From Pseudoflavonifractor intestinihominis (lineage in GTDB: Bacteria > Bacillota > Clostridia > Oscillospirales > Oscillospiraceae): DNA of 64,000 nt. How positions within the stretch are numbered: the first letter of the stretch is position 1; each line of letters begins with the position of its first letter. The stretch is from contig NZ_JBBMFK010000018.1 in assembly GCF_040096055.1 (NCBI RefSeq), forward strand, positions 1-64,000. The letters run 5' to 3'. The position numbers were made by a program, and so were the translations under genes. Below, piece after piece: positions 7,345 through 14,562 of the stretch. A model generated the notes under the pieces. That model searched no databases. It worked only from the letters and a program-made list of their open reading frames with translations, and was not told the origin of the DNA.

Positions 7345-9086
7345 TTCAACTGATGAAACGACTGCTGGAATTTTCGGGAAAACAGCGAAAGAATTTGATT
7401 GCTTCTTTTGTCTTCAATCTGCTGGATTCTGTTTTTGAGATGATGCCCATCATGGCGATCCTTACGGTACTTTCAGGGCTGCTTTCAGTGGCGGAGGGCG
7501 GCGTCATGCCGGTTTCCGCCATCTGGGTATCCCTTGCCATTATGGTGGTAAGCATTGCCGGACGGATCTTTTTTAATAACCTATCCTGTATCAGGAGAAC
7601 GCTTGGCAGCTTTTCCATGTGTTCGGAAAAACGGCTGGAAATCGGCGAACATATGAAACATGTTCCTATGGGGTATTTCAATGAAAACCGGCTGGGTGAG
7701 ATCGTAGCCGCCGTGACGACCACACTTGGAGATATTGAGAGTAACGCCGTCATGGTTCTGGAAAAAGTAGCGGGAGGCTTTATCCATGCCCTTGTCATAG
7801 GCGTTTGGCTGCTTTTTTATGAATGGCATATCGGACTTTTGATGTTTGCGGGGCTGGCCGTTTCTATGCTGGTCTATGGGGGAATCCAGAAAGCAGGTAA
7901 AAGGCTGTCTCCCAGACGGCAGGCCGCACAGGCGAATCTTGTGACGGGTTTTCTGGAATATATCCAGGGAATGGGCGTCGTGAAAGCCTTTGGATTGGGA
8001 GAAATGTCGGGAAAAGCGGTCAATCAGGCAATCGGGGAAAGTGCGGACGCCAACATCATTCTGGAAAGTGTCTTTTCCTCGCTGACCGGCGTTTATCAGA
8101 CGATCTTCAAGCTGGCAAAATCCGCAATCTTAGTCGTTGCTCCTTATCTGCTGCTGGGCGGTGAGATCACACCGGTCAAGTGCCTGCTTCTGCTGGTGTC
8201 AAGTTTTATGATCTACTCCAGTGTGGAGCTAGTGGGAAGTATGGCCTCCGTTGCCCGTGTCATCGATGCCTCCCTGGACCGTATGGAGGCCGTTATGGAT
8301 ACGCCGGTACTGGATGAACATGGCGGGGATATTCCACTGGATCACTATGACATTGAGCTTGCCCACGTTTCCTTTGCCTACGGACAGGAAAATGTGCTGC
8401 AGGATGTAAGCGCGATCATTCCTGAAAAAACAACCTGCGCCATTGTAGGGCCTTCCGGCTCCGGCAAAACGACCCTTGTAAGCCTCATTGCCCGTTTTTG
8501 GGATGTGCAGGAAGGGAAAATCTGTGTGGGCGGACATGATGTAAAAGATTTTACCTGCGACAGCCTGCTGAAAAATTTTTCCATTGTGTTCCAGAATGTT
8601 TATCTTTTTGAGGATACCATTGAAAACAACATCAAATTCGGCAGGCCGGACGCCACCCGGGAAGATGTGATCGAGGCGGCGAAAAAGGCGTGCTGCCATG
8701 AGTTTATATCGGCATTGCCGGAAGGCTACCATACCCTTGTGGGCGAGGGTGGTGCCTCCCTTTCCGGTGGGGAGCGCCAGCGCATTTCTATTGCCCGGGC
8801 CATCTTAAAGGATGCGCCGATTATCATTTTAGACGAAGCCACCGCCAGTGTGGACCCGGAGAATGAGCGGGAACTGCAGGCGGCGATTGCGGAGCTGACA
8901 AAAGACAAGACGATCATTATGATTGCCCACAGGCTCTCCACAGTCCGGAATGCCGACCAAATCCTTGTGATTGATGGCGGAACTGTGGCTCAGAGGGGTA
9001 CGCATAAGGAACTGCTGCAACAGGAAGGGACTTATAAAAAGTTCATCCAGATCCGCGAACAAGCCGAAGGCTGGCGAATACAGTAA
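7341..9086 (+). CDS. ABC transporter, fused permease/ATPase (iron-siderophore/YbtQ-like half-transporter)
   Basis: 581 residues. An N-terminal six-helix exporter membrane domain is followed by the ATPase domain. Walker A GPSGSGKTT, Q-loop FQNVYLFEDT, signature LSGGERQ, Walker B IIILDEATASVD and H-loop AHRLSTV are all intact. Its partner upstream is truncated, and a DtxR-like metal regulator follows eight bases after its stop. That arrangement resembles YbtP/YbtQ- or IrtA/B-like transporters under metal control, so iron or siderophore import is a reasonable inference. Without the partner the complex may be inactive unless it can homodimerise. Confidence 0.85.
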   Translation: MIQLMKRLLEFSGKQRKNLIASFVFNLLDSVFEMMPIMAILTVLSGLLSVAEGGVMPVSAIWVSLAIMVVSIAGRIFFNNLSCIRRTLGSFSMCSEKRLEIGEHMKHVPMGYFNENRLGEIVAAVTTTLGDIESNAVMVLEKVAGGFIHALVIGVWLLFYEWHIGLLMFAGLAVSMLVYGGIQKAGKRLSPRRQAAQANLVTGFLEYIQGMGVVKAFGLGEMSGKAVNQAIGESADANIILESVFSSLTGVYQTIFKLAKSAILVVAPYLLLGGEITPVKCLLLLVSSFMIYSSVELVGSMASVARVIDASLDRMEAVMDTPVLDEHGGDIPLDHYDIELAHVSFAYGQENVLQDVSAIIPEKTTCAIVGPSGSGKTTLVSLIARFWDVQEGKICVGGHDVKDFTCDSLLKNFSIVFQNVYLFEDTIENNIKFGRPDATREDVIEAAKKACCHEFISALPEGYHTLVGEGGASLSGGERQRISIARAILKDAPIIILDEATASVDPENERELQAAIAELTKDKTIIMIAHRLSTVRNADQILVIDGGTVAQRGTHKELLQQEGTYKKFIQIREQAEGWRIQ

Positions 9087-9097
9087 GGGAGGTCTTG

Positions 9098-9469
9098 ATG
9101 AAACTTCATGCGTCCGGGGAGGACTATCTGGAAACCATCCTTGTTCTCCATAAGAAAACGGGTATGGTGCGCTCCGTAGATGTGGCCCGGCACATGGAGG
9201 TGTCAAAACCCAGCGTGTGCCATGCAGTGGCTACCTTGCGGGACGGCGGCTTTCTCACGATGGACAGCGACTATTTCCTGCACCTGACCGATGTAGGCCG
9301 GGCAGTTGCCGAAAAAATCTACGAGCGCCATTGCTTTTTCACTGAGCAGCTTATCGCAGCGGGCGTTGACCCTGAAACTGCGGAGGCCGACGCCTGCCGG
9401 ATTGAACACATCATTAGCGACGAGAGCTTTTTGCGGCTGAAGGAGGCAGCTGCACAGGAGCAAGACTAA
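9098..9469 (+). CDS. DtxR/MntR-family metal-dependent transcriptional regulator
   Basis: 123 residues. GEDYLETILVLHKKTGMVRS, then VDVARHMEVSKPSVCHAV and FLHLTDVGRAVAEKIYERH, form the winged-helix N-domain of DtxR-type repressors. The dimerisation helices follow, with Cys, His and Glu residues at the usual metal-site positions (EADACRIEHIISDE). The SH3-like C-terminal domain is absent, as in MntR. The ATG at 9098 has an AGGGAGG site six bases upstream; a TTG three bases earlier is less likely. It is probably the metal-sensing regulator of the ABC operon just upstream. Confidence 0.88.
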   Translation: MKLHASGEDYLETILVLHKKTGMVRSVDVARHMEVSKPSVCHAVATLRDGGFLTMDSDYFLHLTDVGRAVAEKIYERHCFFTEQLIAAGVDPETAEADACRIEHIISDESFLRLKEAAAQEQD

Positions 9470-9476
9470 ACTGAAT

Positions 9477-9641
9477 ATGCCAAGCGATCCTGCCCCGCAA
9501 GACGGGGAAAGAAAAAAACCGTTGCAGGGCAGGCAGCTTTGTGCGCCCAAAATGGATTTTCCGGGTACTGCGGCGGTTTTGAGTAACATCAAGGCCGCCG
9601 TTCCTTATGCCCTCGACAAAGGAGTGACGCCTACACGCTGA
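9477..9641 (+). CDS. Possible small ORF in the element (54 residues)
   Basis: A 54-codon frame beginning MPSDPAPQDGERKK and ending LDKGVTPTR. The segment FPGTAAVLSNIKAAVPYALD looks like real protein and resembles small ORFs I associate with clostridial mobile elements, but I cannot name a family. The ribosome site is poor (AGGAG about 19 bases away), and an internal ATG is also possible. Coding status is uncertain. Confidence 0.3.
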   Translation: MPSDPAPQDGERKKPLQGRQLCAPKMDFPGTAAVLSNIKAAVPYALDKGVTPTR

Positions 9642-9667
9642 CACGGCGGCTTTAGGAGGGAGCCGCC

Positions 9668-9781
9668 ATGAAGCACACTGACCGCCGACAAATTCAGACG
9701 ATATTTGTACTACCGTCAAAAAAAGCCCAGCCACCGAACCGGCCCCGTCTGGCAGCCAGTGCGAAAATTGTCACAATGTAA
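9668..9781 (+). CDS. Small basic mobile-element peptide (37 residues)
   Basis: ATG at 9668 preceded by AGGAGGG at ideal spacing. The product is basic: MKHTDRRQIQTIFVLPSKKA, then QPPNRPRLAASAKIVTM. The strong ribosome site argues that it is translated. No domain is recognisable. It lies between the metal-regulator gene and the sigma-like gene array. Confidence 0.45.
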   Translation: MKHTDRRQIQTIFVLPSKKAQPPNRPRLAASAKIVTM

Positions 9782-9905
9782 CTGAATACCGTGTTTTTTG
9801 CGCTCGAATAGCTTTCTGCTGTCCGGGCGCTTTTTCATACCTGTGGGGACGGAACATCGGGTCAACATGGCCCGAACCCTGCCCCCGGTGCCGCTCCCCG
9901 CCGCC

Positions 9906-9938
9906 CCGTTCAGATTTTCCCGCAAAAAATCTGAACGG
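9906..9938 (+). promoter_or_regulatory. Perfect 13-bp inverted repeat abutting the ribosome site of the first sigma-like gene
   Basis: CCGTTCAGATTTT (9906-9918) and AAAATCTGAACGG (9926-9938) form a perfect hairpin with a 7-base loop. The ribosome site GGAGGAAAGG begins at its last two bases. It lacks a following T-run, so it may be a protein-binding site or a translation-control hairpin rather than a terminator. The rest of 9782-9905 shows no gene. Confidence 0.6.
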
Positions 9939-9949
9939 AGGAAAGGCAG

Positions 9950-10363
9950 ATGGAAGTCACCATCAATTACAACGGACAAGCTGTGGCCGTGGAGGTCACG
10001 CTGGAAGTCTATGAATTTCTTGACCGGGCCGACCACAAAGCCGAGAACCTGTCCCATGAGCAGCGGCGGCATTGGGATGGCCGGGAGTTTGACGAATACA
10101 TAGTTGCCACCGAGGGCGTGGGTATCTACGGCGAAACGCCGGAGGATTACCTGTGCCGCATGGAAACGCTGGGCGAGCTGATGGCCGTCCTGGACACCTG
10201 CACCGAGGCCCAGCGCCGCCGGTTCCTGCTCTATGCCCTGGACGGGCTGACCCTTGCGGAGATCGGGACGGTGTGCGGCTGCTCCAAAGTGGCTGTGTAT
10301 CAAAGTGTGGAGGCAGTCAGAAAAAAATTTATAAATTTCTTTGAAAACAGGCTTAACGAATGA
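9950..10363 (+). CDS. Sigma-70 region-4-like protein (first of four in tandem)
   Basis: 137 residues. The N-terminus is beta-rich (MEVTINYNGQAVAVEVTLEV). The C-terminus has a sigma region-4 helix-turn-helix: TEAQRRRFLLYALDGLTLAE, then IGTVCGCSKVAVYQSVEAV. No region 2 is visible, so it is probably a DNA-binding regulator rather than a full sigma factor. It is preceded by a strong GGAGGAAAGG site and a perfect hairpin. It is the most divergent of the four consecutive genes of this type. Confidence 0.75.
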   Translation: MEVTINYNGQAVAVEVTLEVYEFLDRADHKAENLSHEQRRHWDGREFDEYIVATEGVGIYGETPEDYLCRMETLGELMAVLDTCTEAQRRRFLLYALDGLTLAEIGTVCGCSKVAVYQSVEAVRKKFINFFENRLNE

Positions 10364-10411
10364 CCTGTTTTCGGGCTACCAAGTGGAAGGGATTGTTTCC
10401 CTTATCCCAGC

Positions 10412-10447
10412 GGGAGGCGGACAGCGGACAAGCTGCCCGCCTCTCCC
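10412..10447 (+). terminator. GC-rich hairpin between sigma-like genes
   Basis: GGGAGGCGG (10412-10420) pairs with CCGCCTCtCCC (10437-10447), followed by ATTTTC and then the AGGAGGT ribosome site of the next gene. It could be a weak terminator or an RNA-processing hairpin within the operon. Confidence 0.4.
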
Positions 10448-10466
10448 ATTTTCAGGAGGTAAGCCT

Positions 10467-10919
10467 ATGAAAACAATCAATCTGCGGTGGATGTATCCCC
10501 ACTACCGGCATGTCGAGTTTGTAGAGGTCAGCGATGAAGTTTGGGAGGCCATGCGGCAGGCCCAGCGCGAGATGAACAACTATGAGCGCCGGAAGGTCTA
10601 CCACCGCGCCTGGTACTCTCTGGACGCATATAGCTGGACGGAGAACTACGCGCTGGAACACGGCAGATCGCCGGAGGATATTCTGGTGGAGCGCGAGGAA
10701 CGGGCCGCCCATCTGCGGTTGCTGGCCGCCTTGCCGGAGGCCCTGGCCCATGCCACCCCCACACAGGCCCGCCGCATCCGGGCCTACTACATCGCCGGTA
10801 TCAACCAGCCTAAAATTGCCCGGATGGAGGGCGTACACAGCAGCAAGGTCAGCGTTGCCATCCGGCGGGGCCTGCGGAATATGCGCCGCTGCTATGACGG
10901 CCTTTTCCCGTCAGAGTGA
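10467..10919 (+). CDS. Sigma-70 region-4-like protein (second of four)
   Basis: 150 residues starting MKTINLRWMYPHYRHVEFVE, a start shared with the next two genes. The middle contains AWYSLDAYSWTENYALEHGR and SPEDILVEREERA. The C-terminal HTH is TPTQARRIRAYYIAGINQPK followed by IARMEGVHSSKVSVAIRRGL. AGGAGGT precedes the ATG. The shared N-terminus with downstream paralogues indicates gene duplication within the element. It probably regulates replication or transfer genes. Confidence 0.8.
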   Translation: MKTINLRWMYPHYRHVEFVEVSDEVWEAMRQAQREMNNYERRKVYHRAWYSLDAYSWTENYALEHGRSPEDILVEREERAAHLRLLAALPEALAHATPTQARRIRAYYIAGINQPKIARMEGVHSSKVSVAIRRGLRNMRRCYDGLFPSE

Positions 10920-10929
10920 GGGCGGGCCT

Positions 10930-11391
10930 ATGCAGACGATCAACCTGAAACAGTATTACCCATTCTGCACCGAGGACACCTTTGTGGAGGTGTCGGATGA
11001 AATCGTTGAAGCGTTTCTGCTGGACAAGCGGGCCGAGGCCGCCAGGGAGCGCAAGATGTACCGCTACAAGGCCCACTACTCCCTTGACTGTGACGACGGG
11101 ATTGAAAAAGCCGCCATCGGCTGGGCGCAGCCTTCACCGGAGGATTACATCGTGCAGAAAGAGGAACAGGCCGAACACGCCGAACTGCTCCGGCGGCTCT
11201 ATGAGGCCATTTCTTCTCTGCCCCCAACGCAGGCCCGCCGCGTCCATGCCCGGTATATGCTGGGAATGAAAGTGAAGGACATTGCCGCGATGGAAGGTAT
11301 TACCCCATCCCAGGCGGGGAAGTCCATCCATGCGGCGCTCCGGCGGCTGCGCCGGTACTTCATACGCCGGAAATGGACAAGCGGCCTATGA
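10930..11391 (+). CDS. Sigma-70 region-4-like protein (third of four)
   Basis: 153 residues starting MQTINLKQYYPFCTEDTFVE. It has the same layout as its neighbours: a short N-terminal strand region, a tyrosine-rich YKAHYSLDCDDG segment, a SPEDYIVQKEEQ linker, and an HTH with LPPTQARRVHARYMLGMKVK and IAAMEGITPSQAGKSI. It begins 10 bases after the previous stop, and its own stop overlaps the next start (ATGA). That points to a tightly coupled operon. Confidence 0.8.
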   Translation: MQTINLKQYYPFCTEDTFVEVSDEIVEAFLLDKRAEAARERKMYRYKAHYSLDCDDGIEKAAIGWAQPSPEDYIVQKEEQAEHAELLRRLYEAISSLPPTQARRVHARYMLGMKVKDIAAMEGITPSQAGKSIHAALRRLRRYFIRRKWTSGL

Positions 11392-11927
11392 AAACCATCA
11401 ACCTGAAAAAATACTACTACCCGATTTGCAAGAAGGACACCTTTGTGGAAGTGCCGGACGAGGTGGCAGACGCCATTGTAGAGGAAAGCCGCGCAGAGGA
11501 CGCCAATGACGCCAAGCAGCACTATCACTGTTACTCTCTGGACGCATCCCCCGGCATGGAAAACCATTTCCCGGAGCAGGCCGTTTCCCCGGAGGATATT
11601 CTGATGGAGAAGGAAACGGAACGGGAACAGGAGGCCGCCCGCGCCCTGATGATGAAACGGCTCCGGGAGGCCCTTGCCATCCTGACGCCCCGGCAGGCGA
11701 GCTGCCTTCATGCCCGGTTTTGGGAGGGCAAGCCCTTCAAGGAGATTGCCGAGGCCGAGGGCTTCACCACATCGGCGGCCATTGTCACGGTACGCAACGC
11801 CATCATCAAGTTGCAGAAATATTATATCAAACGCGGCTGGATGGAGCCGCCAAAGGAGAAAGCGATATGCACAAAGACCACACCGCCCAAGCGAAACAGA
11901 AAAAAGACGAGCGCGAAGAAGTCCTGA
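11388..11927 (+). CDS. Sigma-70 region-4-like protein (fourth of four)
   Basis: 179 residues starting MKTINLKKYYYPICKKDTFV. The HTH is LTPRQASCLHARFWEGKPFK then IAEAEGFTTSAAIVTVRNAI. The C-terminus carries an extra Lys/Arg-rich tail (KRNRKKTSAKKS) absent from the paralogues. The tail coincides with a 61-base overlap with the next gene, so overlap may have shaped it. The start overlaps the upstream stop by ATGA. Confidence 0.8.
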   Translation: MKTINLKKYYYPICKKDTFVEVPDEVADAIVEESRAEDANDAKQHYHCYSLDASPGMENHFPEQAVSPEDILMEKETEREQEAARALMMKRLREALAILTPRQASCLHARFWEGKPFKEIAEAEGFTTSAAIVTVRNAIIKLQKYYIKRGWMEPPKEKAICTKTTPPKRNRKKTSAKKS

Positions 11928-12163
11928 AGGAGATCCGGCAGCTTGAGAACCGCCAGAAGATTTTGGAGAACAAGCAGCGCAATGAGGAACGCAAGGCCCG
12001 CACCCGCCGCCTGATTGAGCGCGGGGCCGTTTTGGAGGGCATTTTCCCTCTGGCCGCCGACCTTTCCGGCGTAGAGGTCAAGGCGTTCCTGATTGCCCTG
12101 TCCCATCTTCCGGGGGCGGCGGAACTGGCCGCAAAACTGCCGAAATCCGGGGACAAGCCGTAA
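11867..12163 (+). CDS. DUF3847-family small protein next to relaxase
   Basis: 98 residues. A strongly charged coiled-coil-like N-terminus (KQKKDEREEVLKEIRQLENR, then QKILENKQRNEERKARTRR) is followed by RLIERGAVLEGIFPLAADLS. This matches the DUF3847 proteins found just before MobA/MobL relaxases in clostridial elements. AAAGGAG precedes the ATG at 11867. The product is probably a relaxosome accessory or DNA-binding factor. Its gene ends three bases before the oriT candidate. Confidence 0.8.
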   Translation: MHKDHTAQAKQKKDEREEVLKEIRQLENRQKILENKQRNEERKARTRRLIERGAVLEGIFPLAADLSGVEVKAFLIALSHLPGAAELAAKLPKSGDKP

Positions 12164-12165
12164 GT

Positions 12166-12216
12166 CCCTTGTTTACAAGGGCGCACTTATACACCGTTGC
12201 CGGTGTCGTGCGCCCT
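12166..12216. other. oriT: Candidate origin of transfer, IncQ/MobQ type
   Basis: On the minus strand, 12189-12178 reads TAAGTGCGCCCT, the nic-region consensus of R1162/RSF1010- and pSC101-type oriTs. It is preceded on that strand by the hairpin ACACCG/CGGTGT (12191-12206), the same hairpin-then-nic layout as in IncQ plasmids. An outer repeat AGGGCGCAC/GTGCGCCCT (12178-12186 / 12208-12216) and CCCTTGT/ACAAGGG (12166-12181) flank it. The MobA/MobL relaxase gene begins 144 bp downstream. The DNA from 12217 to 12359 holds no gene that I can see. Confidence 0.8.
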
Positions 12217-12359
12217 GCCGGGGGCTGTTGCGCTCTCCGAGCGCGATGGGGCGCTACACTCCCCAAACCCCTTGTGCGCCCCGCGCAGCCAAACACCCGC
12301 TTCGCGTCTGTCCGGCTCCACGGAGCCTGAATACCCCTCACCGAAAGGAGGCCATCCCC

Positions 12360-13796
12360 ATAGATTTTTGCCATATCCCCGTCAGTATCATCAAGCGCAG
12401 CGAGGGCCGTTCCGCTGTTGCCGCAGCCGCCTACCGAAGCGGAACCAAACTGACGAATGGATGGGACGGCCTGACCCATGATTACACCCGGAAAGGCGGC
12501 GTTGTCCATGCGGAAATCATGCTGCCCGCCCACGCCCCGCCGGAGTTTGCAGACCGCTCCACCCTCTGGAACAGTGTGGAGCAGATCGAGAAAGCCAGGG
12601 ACAGCCAGCTTGCCCGCGAGATTGAGGCAGCCCTGCCCCGCGAACTGTCCAGGGAACAGCAGCTTGCCCTTGTCCGGGCCTATGTGAAGGACAACTTTGT
12701 GGACAAGGGGATGTGCGCCGATTTTGCCATCCATGACAAGGGAACCGGCAACCCCCATGTTCATATCATGCTGACCGTCCGGCCCTTAAAAGAAAACGGC
12801 GCATGGGGCGCAAAGTGCCGCAAGGCATACGACCTGGACGAGAACGGCCAGCGCATCCCGGATGGGAAAGGCGGCTGGAAGAACCACCGGGAGGACACCA
12901 CCGACTGGAACGACAAAGGGAATGTGGAGATTTGGCGGGCGGCATGGGCAGCCTATACCAACCGGGCATTGGAGGCCGCCGGTCAGCCTGCGTTGGTAGA
13001 CCACCGCAGCTACAAGCGCCGGGGCATTGATAAAATCCCCTCTGTCCACCTGGGGCCAGCAGCCAGCCAGATGGAGAAGCGCGGCATCCGCACCGACAAG
13101 GGAGAAGTCAACCGGCAGATCGCCGCCGACAACAAGCTGCTGAAAGAAATCAAGGCCCGCATTACCCGCCTCTACAACTGGTCTAAGGCCGAGGCCGAGA
13201 AGCCGGAGGACCAGCAGTCCAGCATGGTTGAATTGTGGGAGGCCCAGCAGCAGCTCAAACGGCCTGACACCCGCACCGGCAAAATCCGGGCTTTGCAGGA
13301 GAGCGCCGCCCTGTTCAGCTTTTTGCAGGCAAACGGCATCCAGTCCATGCAGCAGCTCCATGAAAAAATTTCCGATATGAACACCCGCTACTATGACCTG
13401 CGGGGAGAGATCGTCAAAGCTGAACGCCGGATCGCCACCCTCACCGAGCGCGGGGAGATGTGGGCGCAGTACAACAAGTACAAGCCCATCCGCAGGCAGC
13501 TTGCCAGGGTAAAGCCGGAGAAGCGGGAACTGTTCGAGCAGCGCCACAGCCGGGAACTGATCCTCTATGACGCGGCGGCCCGGTATCTGAAAGAACTGAA
13601 AGCCAGCGGCGAAGAACTTTCCCCGAAGGAATGGCGGCGCGAGATCGACCTGCTGACTGCCCAGAAGCAGGTAGACAGCATCGACATGAAGGCCATGCGG
13701 GAGGAACTGAAAGCCGTGGAACGGCTCCGCAAGGCCGCCGACCAACTGGCCCGGCAGGAACGGGACAAGCCCCGCGACCGGGAGCCGGAACGGTAA
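12360..13796 (+). CDS. mobA: MobA/MobL-family (MobQ) relaxase, apparent ATA start
   Basis: 478 residues. The relaxase core covers about the first 200: SIIKRSEGRSAVAAAAYRSG with the catalytic-tyrosine region motif, and motif III GTGNPHVHIMLTVRPL with the metal-binding histidines. A long helical charged C-terminus follows. It should nick the oriT just upstream and start single-strand transfer. AAGGAGG lies eight bases before an ATA codon at 12360, where relatives have the initiator Met. No in-frame ATG, GTG or TTG is well placed, so the start codon is either ATA or a mutated ATG. The frame is otherwise intact. Confidence 0.88.
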   Translation: MDFCHIPVSIIKRSEGRSAVAAAAYRSGTKLTNGWDGLTHDYTRKGGVVHAEIMLPAHAPPEFADRSTLWNSVEQIEKARDSQLAREIEAALPRELSREQQLALVRAYVKDNFVDKGMCADFAIHDKGTGNPHVHIMLTVRPLKENGAWGAKCRKAYDLDENGQRIPDGKGGWKNHREDTTDWNDKGNVEIWRAAWAAYTNRALEAAGQPALVDHRSYKRRGIDKIPSVHLGPAASQMEKRGIRTDKGEVNRQIAADNKLLKEIKARITRLYNWSKAEAEKPEDQQSSMVELWEAQQQLKRPDTRTGKIRALQESAALFSFLQANGIQSMQQLHEKISDMNTRYYDLRGEIVKAERRIATLTERGEMWAQYNKYKPIRRQLARVKPEKRELFEQRHSRELILYDAAARYLKELKASGEELSPKEWRREIDLLTAQKQVDSIDMKAMREELKAVERLRKAADQLARQERDKPRDREPER

Positions 13797-13894
13797 AGGG
13801 TACGGCGTTTTGCCGACCCCTTGCGGTGTGTCGCGTTTCACGACACCCTTTTGCACAGAACTGTCAACATTCACTCATGGAAGGAGATTGCCCT

Positions 13895-14071
13895 ATGAAG
13901 CAGATTATTTTACCCGTCACTGTCCACCTGAATATCCGCCTGCCCCTTGCCCTCTTGCAGCCGGAACCGGCAGACGCGCCCACCGGCCCGGAGCCGGAGG
14001 CCCATGCCTGCCAGGGCTGCGGCAACTGCGGCGGGTGCGGGAAGTGCCAGCATGAAGAAAAGCAAGCCTGA
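13895..14071 (+). CDS. Small Cys-rich mobile-element protein
   Basis: 58 residues. The N-terminus is hydrophobic (LPVTVHLNIRLPLALLQ), and a C-terminal cysteine cluster CQGCGNCGGCGKC could bind a metal or zinc. The start is supported by AAGGAGA before the ATG at 13895. It overlaps the next gene by 20 bases. Small proteins like this recur downstream of MobQ relaxases in clostridial elements; the function is unknown. A GGTGT/ACACC hairpin (about 13826-13848) lies in the gap after the relaxase. Confidence 0.6.
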   Translation: MKQIILPVTVHLNIRLPLALLQPEPADAPTGPEPEAHACQGCGNCGGCGKCQHEEKQA

Positions 14072-14450
14072 ACCCATCCCCGTCATGGACTACCGCCAGT
14101 ACCGCAGAGCGCGGCGGCTGGTACATGAGTGCTGCAACTACGACGGCGGCAACTGTATCGCGCTGGACGACGGGGAGGAATGTGTCTGTGTGCAGTCCAT
14201 TTCCTACTCCCTGTTGTGCCGGTGGTTCCGGGCGGCGGTGCTGCCGCTGGACAGGGAACTGGAAACGGCCCTGTTCCACCGCTTGGACGCCAAACGGTGC
14301 GCCGTCTGCGGGGCGCTGTTCACCCCCGGCTCCAACCGGGCTAAATACTGCCCGGAATGTGCGCCGAAAGTCCACCGGCGGCAAAAGGCCGAGTGCGAAC
14401 GCCGAAGGAGGGTACAGCGTGGACAATTAGAGGGCAAAAACCCCTTGTAA
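14052..14450 (+). CDS. Cysteine-rich VLP domain protein
   Basis: 132 residues. The region AAVLPLDRELETALFHRLDA carries the VLP motif that names this family. A zinc-finger-like pair CAVCGALF..CPECAPKVHRR follows, and further cysteines lie near residues 27-49. The basic C-terminus suggests nucleic-acid contact. It sits between the relaxase and the replication genes, its usual place in related mobile elements. Confidence 0.75.
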   Translation: MKKSKPEPIPVMDYRQYRRARRLVHECCNYDGGNCIALDDGEECVCVQSISYSLLCRWFRAAVLPLDRELETALFHRLDAKRCAVCGALFTPGSNRAKYCPECAPKVHRRQKAECERRRRVQRGQLEGKNPL

Positions 14451-14465
14451 ATCAAGGCTTTTTTT
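14443..14465 (+). terminator. Short intrinsic terminator after the Cys-rich VLP gene
   Basis: CCTTG (14443-14447) and CAAGG (14453-14457) form a five-base stem followed by CTTTTTTT. The hairpin overlaps the stop codon. The stem is short, so it may be leaky and allow read-through to the replication genes. Confidence 0.5.
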
Positions 14466-14562
14466 GAGGGTGTCGCTGGGGGCCTGATAGATTTATCCTC
14501 TGGCCCTCAAAACGGCCCTCTAAAGGCGTATAGACCCCTGAAATAACCCCAAGGAGGAACCC

